Below, in pieces: positions 1-13,457 of a stretch of 64,000 nucleotides of DNA. Each line of letters opens with the position of its first letter. Position 1 is the first letter of the stretch. This DNA is from Desmodus rotundus (Eukaryota; Chordata; Mammalia; Chiroptera; Phyllostomidae). Where the stretch lies: NCBI RefSeq assembly GCF_022682495.2, contig NC_071398.1, forward strand, positions 87,645,398 through 87,709,397, given 5' to 3'. A program made the translations under genes and the position numbers. The notes below the pieces were generated by a model. The model saw only the letters and a program-made list of their open reading frames with translations. It had not been told where the DNA came from and searched no databases.

Positions 1-1553
1 TAGTGTGACCTCTCAAGTTGTACAGCCTGGGCCTTTCCCAAGGTCATAAAGGATAACCTTTTTGAAACATGGCTTCTCATGTGGCTTCTCTTTCATACGA
101 GCCTTCCTTCCAGTGAATTCTCATTCGAATGATGGAAATGCAAACAATCATAAAGAGCAAAATAAGAATAACTTAAGAAAAGCATTAGCCAAGGAGTGAT
201 TAAATGGGTTAGACTGAGGTGGGGCATAAAATTTAGAATATACGCCCCCGGTCCAGACTAGATGTGAGTTGCCCTTGTCCCCCCCACCTGTCATGCTAAC
301 CACTGCTCATCCAGAGTCTTGCATTAAATTCTGCCCCCTGTTCACCTCTTTACTTCTCTGCCTTTTACCAGCTGCCTGGACGCCCTTCTTCATTCACTGA
401 AGTCTTGAGCACAGAGCCCACATTCTTCTTTTCTTCGTACCTAACTCCTCTCTATTGGCCCATTTTCACTGTGATTTCAACAAGTTCAAGTCCCTCCTGG
501 TCCTCAAAATAAAAAGCATATTGCCACATTCGCCTCCAATATGCTTAATAGGGTTTGGCCAGAAAAAAAAAAAAACATTTTTAAAGATCCAATTGTGTAA
601 TTCTTCCTATGGCATGCATCTCTGATAAAATCTCAGATCTTCATCTTTGTCATATCCGTGTGTATCCTCCTTGACCTACTGTCTCTTCTCTAACAACACT
701 GGACGTGTTCTCAGTTTTCACAAGCACTCTGCTGCTCTCACACCCTTGAACATGCTGTTTTTCTCTAGGTCTTCGCCTTGTTCTCATCCTCCACATGCTT
801 TTCCTTCAAGTACCCTGTCCTGGCTTTAGCAGGGAAGCAAGCCTTCGCTATTTCCCACAATGACAAACTGAATTCTCCGTGCTTTCTCCAAAACCTGTTC
901 TGAGGGACAGATTGCCCTTTGTGTGTTTCAGAAGAAATCTAAAACTTTGCCAAATTCATCATCATCATCATATTTATCCATCTTTTCTTTGTATTCCCAC
1001 TTCAGTGACCGCCAGCCATTGGAGAGGTAAGACTGACCAAGAAACTGATTTCGACAGCATGGAGAAGGGTACTGCCAACAAGTTAATGCTACACTGTTCT
1101 CAGGCTCTGGTTCACATCATTTCAAACTGTCATCACCAATTTCTGTAGCTATTGCCACACACACGGTAAACACACTCAGAGAGACACAAGAACTAGAGAA
1201 ACTGCATTTTTAAAATCCTATAGTCACAGTAACTTCCAGAGGCAGCTTGTTCGAAGTCAACTCAGCACTCTCCACAATAGAGTTAAACAGAACTTCTTAG
1301 AACGCCAAGGATCTGTATGAGACAATCATTTTGTCTGACTTCAAGCACTCGCAACTCATGTCAAGTGAAGGTAAAATCCCATTCCAACAGATATAAGAGC
1401 ATCAGAGACCTGTTCCAAATGCTACCATTCAGAGATCTACAAAAAGATAACCACATTTAAAGAAGAGACAGCTCCTGGCTTGTTGAGGAACTCAAGCAAC
1501 TGAGTAAACCATAATTATGCATTTTCAACAGAAAAGTAAATGATGGCACTTAC
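1..1553 (-). other. PLA2G4A intron 3 (partial)
   Basis: This is intronic sequence left of exon 3. Apart from the donor site I see only a short (CAT)n run near 956-971. Open frames at 647-829 and 879-1148 show no protein family. No gene or dated repeat is recognised. Confidence 0.85.
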
Positions 1554-1635
1554 GCATGTCACCGAAGGCGCCCTTTGTCACTTTGGTGGCACGTAACACC
1601 ACCACCGTGAACTTGTGGGAATACTGGTGCTCCAC
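1554..1635 (-). CDS. PLA2G4A: PLA2G4A exon 3 (residues 12-38, start of C2 domain)
   Basis: This 82-nt exon encodes residues 12-38 plus the first base of codon 39. It begins [20 protein letters not shown] and ends KGAFGDM. It forms the first beta strand of the C2 domain and most of Ca2+-binding loop 1. In the human protein Phe35 and Met38 of this loop enter the membrane, and both are present here. The acceptor is strong (TTTTCTTTCCAG) and the donor is GTAAGT at 1553-1548. Entry phase is 0 and exit phase is 1. The Ca2+-ligating Asp40 and Asp43 belong to exon 4, outside the window. There is no frameshift or stop. Confidence 0.97.
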
Positions 1636-2931
1636 CTGGAAAGAAAATGACAGCAAAACTTAAAAATAAACTTCCAATGTCGAATCCAAATAAACCAGTC
1701 TCATTGTTTCCTTGAGTCTAATTAAAAATATTCCAGTTGAAAGGAAGTAACACGCATACCAGAAACATTCTTTGATCCGCAGGCTGTTCCCTTCTTGATT
1801 CTCTCCTCTCCCCCATCATAGAATTAGTGAGGAGCTTAGATCACGCTCTGAAGTGTCACTAGAGCTTGACTATGAGGAGTCCTCTGCTGTTAGGGTTACC
1901 ACGCACTTGGGAAAAAATGTAAATCAGGACTGTAGTCCTCCTAGGAGCACAATCAGGCTTTGTACTGGATGACTAAGAAGCCCTGCCTTAGAAAAGCAAG
2001 GTCAGAGCAAGATGTTTGCATTATTTAGGTTTGTTTGTTTTCATCATTACTGTTCATTGAAAATCTTTTTTTTTTTTTTTTTTTTTGGCAAGACATTTCC
2101 AGAGTGGTTTTCAAAATCCTTTGGACCCAAGGCAGTAACAGGTAACCCACTTATATTAATGTTAATGCATTGGTTATAAACCATTTGCAATAGTGGTAAA
2201 AGTTTCTAGTAGCCTAATAGTTTGCATGCACATCATAAATACTAACAGGTAGAAGGCTTTATCAAACACTTACTGCAATTTAGTTATCGAACAACTCTAG
2301 CCGACACACAGAATGGGGAAGCAGGAACATCCACAGTTCTCTGAACAACTGAAAAGTTACAAGTCTTTATCTGAAACTCAAGAATTTTTGTTTTCTTAGA
2401 GGCCCACATTTATAAGCTACTCCTACCATTCTCATTTTTAACAGACTTGCTTAACTGGTTAAAAACTCCATTATGGATTAAAAGAAGCTAAAATACTAAT
2501 ACTACTGACCAGTGAATAATAACAGTCTAAAAACAAAGAAGCAGAAAAATATGGTAAAAGACAGAGTCGTGAAAACCAGAATTAGTGGGATTAAAAGTTA
2601 TACAGCATTCACCCTTTCTCAAAATATCTTTCTGTCAATAGAGTAATTGATATCCAGATTCATAACTTAGCATCGAGGAGAGGTGAAGTCATGAATGATG
2701 AGCATATTTTATTTGTAAAGGCAGAGAAGCATGTAAAACCTTTCAAGAGAAATACTTTCTGTATTTAAAGAGCTCTGAGTAGCCAAAGTTTTGTGCTACA
2801 TAAACAAAATTATCAATCATGAGGAAAACATGAACCCTTTTTTAAAAAAGTATATGGCCTTAAACTACAGCTAAAATTCACATGCATGCATTTCCCCCCA
2901 GGGAAAAAAAAGAGGGGGAGAAAGAGAGAAT

Positions 2932-5500
2932 CCATTACTACAGTTGGAGACTTCAATACCCCTCTCTCACAAATGGACAGATCCAACAGGAAGAAAATCA
3001 TCCAGGACCTCACTGAACTCAACACCACCATCACTCAACTAGATATGATTGCCATCTGAACACTATTTCATTTCATCCAGCAATAGCAGGATACACTTGC
3101 TTGTTAAGTTCAGAGGGAATATTCACACAGTGTCTCTCACTCTACAGTGGCATTAAACTAGAAATCAGGAACAGAATGATAGCTGGGAATCACAAAGTAC
3201 TTAGAGATTAAATATTACACTTCTAAATAACACATGTCAAAGAAGAACTTACAGGAGAGGTTTTAAAATATTTGGAACTAAATGAAATTGAAACTACAAT
3301 TTATCAAAATTTGGGGGAATACAGTGAATGCAGTGCTTAGTAGGAAAGTGAAAGCATTAAATAATGTACATCACACATATTTATACATATATAAAATATA
3401 TATTTAAAACACATATATATGTGTATATATATGATCTAATACCAGTCATCTAAGAGTCTACATTAGCAAACTAGAAAAAGGACTATTAAGTCCAAAGTAA
3501 GCAGAAAGAAAAATTAGACCTGAAATGAATAAAATTGAAGTTGGATAATCAATAAAGAAAATCGATGAAACCAAAAGTTGTTTCTTAGAAAAGATGAATA
3601 AAATTGAGAAGCCTGTAGCCAGGTAAATAAGGAAAAAATGATAGAGAACATAAATTACAAATATAAGTGGATGAGGGAAGTTCAGAACAGATCCTACGGA
3701 CATTAAAAGGATAATAAAGGAACAACTTGAAGCCCAAAATTTGATAATTTAGATTAAATGGGCCAATTTTTTTAAAGATATAATCTGTCAAAAGTCACAT
3801 AAGTAGCAAGACAATTGGAGTAGAACTACATTTATAAATATATTGAATCAGTACTTAACCTTCCAAAACAGAAAGCACCAAGCCCAGGTGGATTCACTGA
3901 TAAATTCTACCAAACACTTAAGGAGGAATTTGCGCCAATACTCTTTAATCTCTCCCAAAAGATAGAAACAGAGGAAATAGTTCCTAATTCATTCTCTGAA
4001 GCCAGCATTACCCTGATAACAAAATCAGAAAGAGACATTGCAAGAAAAAGGAAACTATAGACCAATATCTCTCATAAACACACATATAAAAAATCTCAAC
4101 AAATCTACCAAGTAAAATCCAACAATATATAAAAGAATTAATAACCACAACCAAGTGAGGCTTATCCCAGGTATGCAAGGCTGGTTCTGCATTGAAAAAT
4201 CAATTAATATAATGCATTACATCAACAGACTCAAGAAGAAAAATCACCTGATCATGTCAATTGATGTTGAAAAATTATTTGAAAAAATTCAACACCTATT
4301 CATGATAAAAACTGCCAGCAATCTAGGAATAGATGGAATGTCTTCAATTTGATAAAGAATATCCATAACAACCCTGCAGCCAGTATAATACTTGATGATG
4401 TAAAACAAAGCTTTCCTACAAAGATCAGGAACAAGACAAGGATATCCCCTCTCACTACTGCTTTTTGGCATTGTACTGGGTGTCCTAGCTAATGCAATAA
4501 GATAAGAAAAGGAAATAAAATATATACAGATTGTAAAGGAAGAAATAAAACTGTTTTTGTTCACAGATGATGTAATTGTCTATATAGAAATCCCAATAGA
4601 ACTGATTTTTAAAACTCCTGGAATTAATAAGTAATTATAGCAAGGTTGTAAAATATAAGGTTAATATGCAATCTCTTTCCTATACCAAAAATGAATAAGT
4701 GGAATTTGAAATTAAAAACACAATACCATTTATATTAGTACCCCTCTGCAAAATAAGATACTTACATATACATTTTAACAAAGTGCATAATGTCTTTGTG
4801 AGAAAAATGACAAAATTCTAATGAATGAAAGCAATGAAGATCTAAATAAATATAGAGGAATTCTATCTTCATGGATAGAAGACTGAATATTGTCAACATA
4901 TTAGTCCTTCCCAACTTGATCTATAGATTCAATGCAACCCCAATAAAAATCCTTGTTTATTTTGTGGATATCAATACACTGATTCTAAAGTTTACATAGA
5001 CAGGCAAAATACCCAGAAGAGCCAACATAATATTAAGGACAACACCAAAGTTGGCCCGGGCTGGTGTAGTTCAGTGGATTGCGCATGGGCTGCGAATCAA
5101 AATGTCACCAGTTGGATTCCCAGTCAGGACACATGCCTGGGTTGTAAGACCCAGTAGGGGGTGTGTGAGAGGCAACCACACACTGATATTTCTTTCCCTC
5201 TCTTTCTCCTTCCCTTCCCTCTCTTTAAAAAATTAAAAAAAAAAAGACCAAAGTTGGAGGACTGATGCTACCTGACTTCAAGACTTATTAAAAAGCTACA
5301 GTAATCAAAACAGTATGATATTGGTTAAATCACACACAAATAGACAAATGGAATGGAACAGGGAGCCCAGAAATAAAATGACACAAATATGGTCTACTGA
5401 TCTTTGACAAAGGAGCAAAGCATGATACAATAGAGAAAAGACAGTCTATTTATCATATGATGCTGGAACAACTAGACGTGAACGTGAAAAAAAAAAAAGA
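2932..5500 (+). mobile_element. Degraded L1 (LINE-1) ORF2 fragment
   Basis: This reads like L1 ORF2 from the end of the endonuclease domain (GDFNTPLS-like at about 2945) through the reverse transcriptase to the C-terminal part. The RT active-site box reads FTDD (4560-4571) in place of the usual FADD, so it is mutated. Many stops and frameshifts show it is long dead. A VES SINE is inserted at 5055-5246. The 3' end is near an A-run at about 5488-5500. An AT-rich patch with a perfect 16-bp palindrome lies at 3409-3424. Confidence 0.85.
5055..5246 (+). mobile_element. VES-type tRNA-derived SINE, nested in L1
   Basis: The copy has the bat SINE head (GGGCTGGTGTAGTTCAGTGG), the B-box-like core ending in CCCAGTCAGG, a CT-rich block and an A-rich tail. 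It is flanked by a perfect 11-bp target duplication, ACCAAAGTTGG, at 5044-5054 and 5247-5257. Both flanks are L1 ORF2, so it is younger than that L1. Confidence 0.95.
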
Positions 5501-5829
5501 TTCTAGTCAAATGATACCAGGGCTTGAAAGAGAGTAAGTAGATGCTCTTGAGATCCAGTTTAGGGATTTGTTTTTTCCACTTAAGAGAAGCCACTAATAA
5601 TTATCATATGTAATAGTACACCACCCCAAATTATCGATGATCTCTTTCCATATCCTAGAACTTCTAATACTATATGGGTTTTCAAACATCAAAAACTCCC
5701 TTGTAACATAAATTATTAGCAATATTTTTATCTATTATTTAACACAATTTTTGAAATTGCTGCAAATGTACTCATATGTCAAATGTTTATTAATGCCATG
5801 TACAGAGAAAGACATTGTTATTTTAAGGA

Positions 5830-6015
5830 TTCATTGAGTATAAACCATATGTTAGACATTCTATTAGATGTAAATTCTTATTTAATTTTCCCCAAACCCT
5901 ATAAAACAGGTGTTACTAGTTATAGTTAAGGGTGAGAGTAATGTGAGATTCTAAGTGGTTAATTTCCCAGTATCTTAGAAATAGTGCCAGTTAGACTTGA
6001 GTTAGAATCCAGTCT
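5830..6015 (-). mobile_element. MIR element, antisense
   Basis: A degraded antisense MIR. Recognisable parts are the reversed 'less than full-length' end at about 5835, the TTATTTAATTTTCCCC segment and the GTTAGAATCCAG end near 6015. Confidence 0.55.
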
Positions 6016-7164
6016 TGCTGTTCCCAATATTTTCCTCTTTTTACATTCCTTAACTTGCACAAAGAATAATACAAATAGGAATACCTTTAATAGTAGAAGA
6101 AAGCAGTGTTCCTTTGGTAAAGTGGTATAGAAAGTTATAATCTAATCAGTCTATTATATCTGTAGTTGATCTGAACTCCCTCTATTAATTGGGTTATTTT
6201 GCCTATCATTCAGCTTTACATTTAATTTGCCTTTATTTCCATTGGCCTCAATTCTGTCTTTTTAACTACTTATATAACGAATGAAATATTTGCATACTGT
6301 TGACAAGAAATAAGGGCAAACCAACTCTTCCCTGGTTTTTTTACAAGTTCATTTTGGAAACATCATAAATCTTCAGGTCACCTATAAATTATTTTCAAAA
6401 CAGAAGTGTCAAAACCAAGCCAATCTCTAAGAGCTGTAATGATTAATAAGAGAGTATCTATGTATAAAGTACATGCAAATTCTTGGAGCAAAGGGCTCAG
6501 TTTCGAGCAATGATTATCTAAATAGTTTTTGATAATCCCTTGCCATGTTCCTGGGGCCAGTATCACATAAATTTCAAACTAGTATGAACAGAGCTAGCTT
6601 CTGACTTGAATAGGAGACTCTTCATTCTGTCTCAGGGATGGTGCCAGAGGAAATGATGTTACTGAATCCACAACCAGCGTTCCCAAGGCAACTTATGACT
6701 CAGCCCAAAAAGAGATGCCACATTTCAATTGAGATGTCAAATGTAAGCTCAGCATACTGACTTAGTCACCAAGAGTAAGCCTTGCCTTCAGGTCTTGGAT
6801 TACCTTAATTTGAGGGTCTTTCTTCACCTATAATATTTTCCATAGTGAAAATCACACCACTTTTTCTTTTCAATATTACAGTAACCCAGTCATTATGGAA
6901 ACAGCTACTGCATTAAATTCATTCTGAAGAATTATACTGACATCCGTAACTAAAATGATTGGACATTGGGAAAAAGAATCAGTCAATTTGTACAAAATCA
7001 ATTTGATGATTGTCCTAATCTGTTAAAAGCTCTACTGTTAGAAAAAGAACCAAAGAAATAATCACAAAAATAGTACAGAAATCTCAGTCCTAAAAACAGA
7101 GACTGTGATCACCACAATCAGCAACAGGCACTGCAAACAGGTCTTAGGAATGACTTTATAACTT

Positions 7165-7336
7165 TATGTTTTTATTTATTGATGGGGGGAGGCAGAGAGA
7201 GAGAAAGATCCACCCATCGTTCCACCATTCACTCACTCATTGGTAGACTCCCACATGTTCCCTGACCGGGGATCAAACCCACAACCCCAGAGCATCGGGT
7301 TGACGCTCCAACCAACCGAGCTACCCAGCCAGGGCT
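7165..7336 (-). mobile_element. VES-related SINE (GGTTGG head type), antisense
   Basis: On the minus strand it starts GCCCTGGCTGGGTAGCTCGG, continues with GTTGGTTGGAGCG and GATCCCCGGTCAGGG, and ends CT-rich with an AATAAATAAAAAC tail. This is the second bat SINE head type in the window. No clear target duplication was found. Confidence 0.85.
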
Positions 7337-7369
7337 CAGAAAGGGTTTTTTCTTCTTTTTCTATTTTTT

Positions 7370-7535
7370 GTCAAATAATGAAGGTTTATTTCTTTTTCTC
7401 CCCCCTTTCTTTGTGTTGTTGACACTAATACAGATGTTCCCATCCCCTCCCTCCCCCGCCTTTTGGCCGCCTCCACCCATTGCTGCACTGGCATTACCCC
7501 AAGAGTCGCGATACTTTCTAAAATAAGATGCTTAT
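7370..7535 (-). mobile_element. L1 3'UTR fragment, antisense (tentative)
   Basis: A pyrimidine-rich stretch with the landmark GTTGACACTAATACAGATGT followed by C/T blocks resembles the antisense 3'UTR of bat L1 elements, as at 14225 and 63725. Confidence 0.5.
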
Positions 7536-8725
7536 TTTTGGTTTGACTTTGTCGTGTGGAGTTTCATTCTAACACATTTAAGAGGCACAGGCAGTGTGCT
7601 ACTGTTTGTCCACATTTTTATAGAAACAATCACTTTATATATTTGCAATTTATTGTGCTATTTAGCCTTGCTTTACAAATTCCCAGTCTTGGATCGGCTA
7701 TATACATACAAGTAATCCTAATGTCCAAAACACCTAAGTTGGCAAAACAATTTGTTAGTTCTAGCATACATCATTAGCAGAAAACCATAATCAGAAATAT
7801 GTTTTGAGTTTCCTTTGTGAAAATAACTTTCCACTTGCAATAAAATATAGTAGTAAAATATTATATTATAATATATATGTCTTTAAATATTAAATTAAGT
7901 ACTGAGTTTATTGTCACTGAAATTAGAAGCTTTTAATCAGGATTACTGGGGCAGCTCTAGTGTTAAAACCAATACAAAATAATATTTGATGAGGACAATG
8001 GGGGTCTAAAATACTCATTTAATGATTCATCATGAACTTACAATGATAGCTTATCTTCAAGATAAATTTTACCTATAATAAAACAATCATGCAAAATTTT
8101 AGCACCTACATTTTAATTGAGATACAGATTCTAGCCCAAGAGTAATTAAGCAGCCATAGTGCCATGCAAAAAAAAAGTTCGAACATCAGCTTTTTCTCCT
8201 ACTTTGGTCCCCCTGCAGAAATCTCCACTCTGCTGGAATAATTATGGCTGCGTAAAGGACAGTGAGGAGTACATACACCTTCACCCCCACCCCCAAAAGG
8301 GCTTCTTACAACACATGAAGTAGCAGGTGCACTGGAAAAGTTGTCCTCACACATTCTGAAAGACCCTTTGGGTGGCAGAGATCCTTTTGGTTCAGAAGTA
8401 CTGACCTAGGTGACATGTCATGTTTATTCACATCTAAACCTGTTAAAAGATGTCTTTGCATTGATGATGTTCAGATGTGAATGTTTAGTAGATCCAACAG
8501 ACTTGGAAATACGAGTATAGTTACAGATGCTATTTGGGATCATTCATTCTCACTTTAAGGGACTTCTTAAAAACCTTCTCTCTGTCTTACTTGTTCTTTT
8601 CATCGAGCAGTAAGTGAAAGGTTCATAACTAAAAGACACAGACAAAAGTCATAAGGGTATTGGCAACGGCATTGAAGGTACAAGGAACCCTCATGAATGA
8701 ATTAGTGACTAAAAAGAGAATCCAG

Positions 8726-8936
8726 TCCTGGCTGGTGTGGCTAATTGGATTGAACACTGGCCTATGAAGCAAAGGGTCACAGGTTTGATTCCCAGTCAGG
8801 GCACATGCCTGGGTTGCAGGCCAGGTCAGTCCCCCAGTAGAGGGCGCATGAGAGGCAACCACACTTTGATGTTTTTCTCCCTCTCATTCTCCTTCCCTTC
8901 CCCTCTCTCTAAAAATAAATAAATAAAATATTTTAC
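8726..8936 (+). mobile_element. VES-type SINE
   Basis: A full-length copy with the CCTGGCTGGTGTGGCT head, the ATTCCCAGTCAGGGCACATG core, a CT-rich block and an AAATAAATAAAATA tail. It is flanked by a perfect 14-bp target duplication, AAAAGAGAATCCAG (8712-8725 and 8937-8950), so it is comparatively young. Confidence 0.96.
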
Positions 8937-8964
8937 AAAAGAGAATCCAGAAAGATCCCTAGCT

Positions 8965-9140
8965 TGTCAGAACACAGCAGCTGTGAACCAGGAAGAGGGG
9001 CCACACCAAGTGCAATCATGCTAATGCTTTGATCTTGGACTTCCCAGCCTCCAGAACTATGCGCAATAAATTCGTGCTGTTTTTCAAGCTATCCATTCTG
9101 TGATATTTTGTTATAGCAACTTTAATGAATTAAGACATTA
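8965..9140 (+). mobile_element. MaLR (MLT1/MST-type) LTR 3' part
   Basis: It shows the typical 3' end of a mammalian apparent LTR retrotransposon: CTTGGACTTCCCAGCCTCC, then an AATAAATT poly(A) signal, then TTTTGTTATAGCAAC and AATTAAGACA. The 5' part is missing or unrecognisable. Confidence 0.75.
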
Positions 9141-9166
9141 TGTTTGTATGTATGTATGTATCTAAT
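9140..9166. repeat. (GTAT)n microsatellite
   Basis: Short tandem GTAT units, grading into ATCT/GTCT units to about 9182. Confidence 0.8.
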
Positions 9167-10261
9167 TATCTGTCTGTGTATCTCCCATTAATTCTGTTTT
9201 TCTGAAGGACACTGACCAATACAATAACAAAAAACTAAGATAGGAAGGCCTTCACCATCAGGACAGAGATCAGCAATCAAGGAGCACACAGAAACCTGGA
9301 GAGGCGAGTGCTGTTTTGCCAAGGGGGCGTTTGGTGTTTCAGAGAAAAGGAGACTCAGACACTGAGCAGCCGTGAAGGAGGTGAGCCTTCTAAAGATAAG
9401 GGCCCCAGTAAGCCACCCCCTTGTTTCAAGTGGAAAGCTCCATAGACGTACCATAGGAATGGGACTAACAGCCCGTCTGTGGAACAGCAGCCCATGTCAG
9501 TGCCACCCAGGGAGCCCAGAAAACGACTCACCTAAAACTGGACCGACCTTCGTTCCAGACAACTAGCTTCCCTAGGAGCCCAACAGAAGCAAATAAATAC
9601 CTCTCTGAAGAATTATTTGTGCAGATAATTTTTCATGATCATGGTTCAGCAGAATCAAACAAAATCAAAGATAATTAGGAAATTAAGAAGGGATGGCCCC
9701 AAGACAACATACCAGCACAATTAATTAACACAAAAGCAGACCCATCCATGGAACAACCACACTAGAGCACAAGGAAATAGAAGTCAAGCTCAAGTATGAC
9801 TGCACGGGACTAGAAACTGTTTGAAAAAATGGCTGAGATTTTTTTAAAGAACCAGACAGAAATTTAAGAATGGAGGGGTAAACTCGGTGGCTTTCTAGGG
9901 ATTCCTGACCTATGCTTCATGGTAAAGAAGCAGACGCGTGGACAATACTTGAAATGTGTGGACTTTGGCCCCAGGTTAGAGGCTTGTGGCAGGGACTGAC
10001 TGGTATCAGGGAAGGTGCGAAGATTATCACTTAACTGTTCTCGTCCTCACTTTTCTAGAACTTGTCAGTACTCACAAAAACATCTACTATGGGCCATAAA
10101 GCTCTTTACTTGTTTGTGAACTGTGCTGTTTGTGGTAATAGCAGTTCTGTCACCTTTATTTCTGATTTCCCAGTAGCCACGTCTCATCTTCGGGAGTTTC
10201 CTGGGAATACCTTACCCTCTAAGGTCTCTCAAGAATGCCTTTGTGCACACGACAGCTTATT

Positions 10262-10390
10262 TTGGTAAAAGCCCCGTGACACAGACACAGCGGGTGCTAT
10301 TCACCCCTGTTTGCCATGTGAGGCAGCTAAAACCCAGAGTGTAAGTGCTCGTAAGCACGTAACTAAGGCCCGAAACTACCACTAGAACAC
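10262..10390 (-). mobile_element. MIR fragment, antisense (tentative)
   Basis: A degraded segment with the order gain of TGAGGCAGCTAAAACCCAGA, then CGTAACTAAGGCCC, then ACCACTAGAACAC, as in antisense MIR. Confidence 0.45.
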
Positions 10391-11569
10391 TAGTTCTTTG
10401 ATTACTTACCCGGTGTTTTTTTTTCCCCCTTCTATGTTACCGTCATAATCCAGAATAATCTCTTTATACTTTTTGGGTAAATTTTCCAGTCATCTTACCA
10501 CGACATTTTCAAAGTTCCCTGCATTTTAGCAAGAGGTCATGCTAGGACCCACAAGGCTGGCTCTCTCTCATGTGAAGACAGCCCCTGTTTCTATGGGTGT
10601 GGGGTATGCCCCCCTGCGGCTAATAGGTGGTAGGAAGACGTGTGGATTTTTTTTCCACTCCAACAAAGTGACTCATATTTTCAGAGTAAAAAGACAGAAA
10701 TTTTTATAAGTGTTTTATACTTGATCTCTCCTTGTAAAATTGATGTCTCCCTGGCCCCCCAAAACCTCAGTAAGTTCTGCAGACACAAATACTCTTCAAG
10801 CTGGAAAGCACCTCACAGCAACTCTAGACATAGGGAAACTGAACTCTACCATGTAGTTATCACTCCATTTTCTAGCACATTCCTAAAAGCAGGCTCCATT
10901 GGGAGCCAGCGAACTTGCTGGCTGAATCTGCTGCATTATTAGCCCATGGGATTCTCCAGTGTGGGACTGCACCACATGCGTGAGCATGAGTCCAATTGCT
11001 GGGCCTGGAGGCAGCCCAGACTGTGTCAGCCCGTCTGGCACCGCTCATTCCCAACTGGCTGGCTTCGTTTTCCCCACCTTTTCTCTATACCAAAATTGTT
11101 CGGTGTTGAGTGTGCTTGTGTGTATATTTTGAAAAGTGTCTTTCTGTGAAAACTACAGCAGGGAATGTTGTCCCTCAAAAAGTTTGTACACACACACAAG
11201 CACACAGTGTTTCATAGAAGCACAGCAAGAATAAGCAGAATAAGCAAACCTATGAAGCTCTTAGGATCTCTGCATTTAAAGGGCTGTAAATTGAAACACT
11301 GGTTAAGTGTTCCACTCAGATGCTGGAGAAGGTAAAGAAAATGTGAGACAGATACATGCTTTCTGCGTACTTCGCTGAAGGTGGTGCGGTGAGAAAAGTT
11401 AATCTGCACATAAGATACAGAAACTTAATTAATAGGAAAGGACAACTGAAAAGAATATACTTTCACTGTTTAAATTCATCTATAGAAAAAATCATAATTG
11501 CGAAAGTACGATATTGTTTCAGAATACAATAGTTACGTCATTTTAAACTCAGTACTTGCTTTTCACAAG

Positions 11570-13380
11570 AACAACACTTTAAAGAGAAGGAAAAATATAA
11601 ATTGAATATAAAAGGATGCGTATAGTAATCAGAGAAACTAGAAGGGGTTATATTAATAAAGGACAAAGTAAAATTTAAAATAAAGTCATTGTTAGAGATA
11701 AAAAGGGCCTATCGTAATAAAACATCGATTAAATAGAAATATATACAATTTAGAAGTTTATGCACTGATACCATAACTTCAAAGTTCACAAAACAACACT
11801 GAATATGGACGATATTGTTGCATATGAAGGACGCACCAAAATAGACAATATGTGCAGCCGTAATCACGTATGAACTTATACAAACAGAATCACGCATGCA
11901 GAGTATGTTGTCTGAACACAGTGGGATTAGATTAGAAATAAATGACAGAGACAACTGCAAAGACTTACCCAATGTTCGCAAATTAAAAACCACAAGTCTG
12001 AGTAACCCATGTGTCAAAGAATAAATCAATAAAAGTTAGAAAATATTTTCATTAAGCAATTATGAAAATATGACATTTCCAAACTAATAGACTATTCCTA
12101 AAATAGGTGGTCAAAAATTAATTCAACCAGAAAGAAAATAAATAGTTAAAGATTAAAAAGGAAGAAGAATGGCATTATTTACAGGTAAGAGGAACGTGTA
12201 AGTTGAAAACCCAAAAGAATCCCCAAACAATTAGAATTATAAAGAAATGTAGTAGGTTCGCTGGATCGACAAAATAATCAATGTCCATATAAATGCAACA
12301 ACTAATTGGAAAATGAAAGTTATAATTACCTTTACAGTGACACTAAAACATCAACTATCAAGAAATACATCTAACCCTGGCTGGTGTGACTTAGTGGAGT
12401 AAGCGCTGGCCTGGGAACAGGAAGGTCACCAGTTCGATTCCCAGTCAGGACACATGCCTGGGTTGTGGGCCAGGTCCCCAGCTGAGGGTGTGTGAGAAGT
12501 AACTGATCAATGTATCTCTCACACATGGATGTTTCTCTCCCTCTCTTTCTCCCTCTCTGCCCCTCTCTAAAAAGTAAAATAAATAAAATCTTTAAAAAAT
12601 ACATCTATAAAAAGATACAAGAGATTTCTCATGAAAACTACAATACACTACTGGAAAAATTAAAGATGGTCTATGTAACATTAGTTTGGGATTAGATTCA
12701 TGGGTTGTTAATGAATTGGAACATTCAATATTGTTACCATGTCATCTCTCCCCTAACTGATCTATAAAAATCTCAGCAGTTTGTATGTGTGTGTGTAAAT
12801 TGACAAACTGATTCCAAAATGTATATGGAAATGCAGAAGACAGAAAATAGCCAAGACAACCTTGAAGAAGGAAAAGCTGGAGGATTTCCATTACCACAGG
12901 TAAAGACACATTTCAAAGCTAGAGAAATTAAGACAGACCAGTCCTGGGGACAAACACAGGCTAATAGACTAACAGGACAGAATAGAAACCAAGTCACACA
13001 CGTGTACGGCTGCCTGGTGGAGAGCAAGGCACCCCTGCCATTTAGTGGGGAGCTGACAGTTACCAGTGGACGAGATGAATGGTTTGTAGTATATTCAGAT
13101 AATAAAGTACTACACGGCAAGGCAACAGTGTAAAATTCTGCTACTAACAACAACATGAATGAATCTCACAGATATAATAATAGAAGTCAAATAGTGGTTA
13201 CCTTTGTGGAGTTTATTGATGGGAAGGGACATGAGCAACTTTTGGGAGATACTTATAATGTTGTGTTTTTTATCTGGATGATAGTTTCATGTGTGGAATA
13301 CATATGATAAACACCATCAAGCTGAACAGTTAAAATTTAATCTCTTTATATGTGTTATACTTCAATATTAAAAAGTCAAA
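11570..13380 (+). mobile_element. Old L1 (L1M-type) with deletions, SINE inserted
   Basis: The left part resembles the end of the L1 ORF2 endonuclease region (about 11880-12050). The right part resembles the ORF2 C-terminus and 3'UTR, with landmarks near 12815-12900 and an end around 13375 before an A-rich tail. Much of the RT region is missing, and stops occur throughout. A VES SINE sits at 12374-12596. The 104- and 127-residue frames across 12773-13156 are chance frames in this relic. Confidence 0.75.
12374..12596 (+). mobile_element. VES-type SINE, nested in L1
   Basis: Head ACCCTGGCTGGTGTGACTTA, core, CT-rich block and AAATAAAATC tail. Perfect 11-bp target duplication AAATACATCTA at 12363-12373 and 12597-12607. 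Confidence 0.95.
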
Positions 13381-13424
13381 CAGAAAGAGAAGCTTTCAAA
13401 GAAAACTGAGAACGAATCAACAGC

Positions 13425-13457
<33 letters not shown>

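Noticed and set aside
4155..4352. 65-codon plus frame in L1 as a living gene
   Set aside because: It is a piece of a dead L1 ORF2 ([12 protein letters not shown] RT segment), interrupted by stops.
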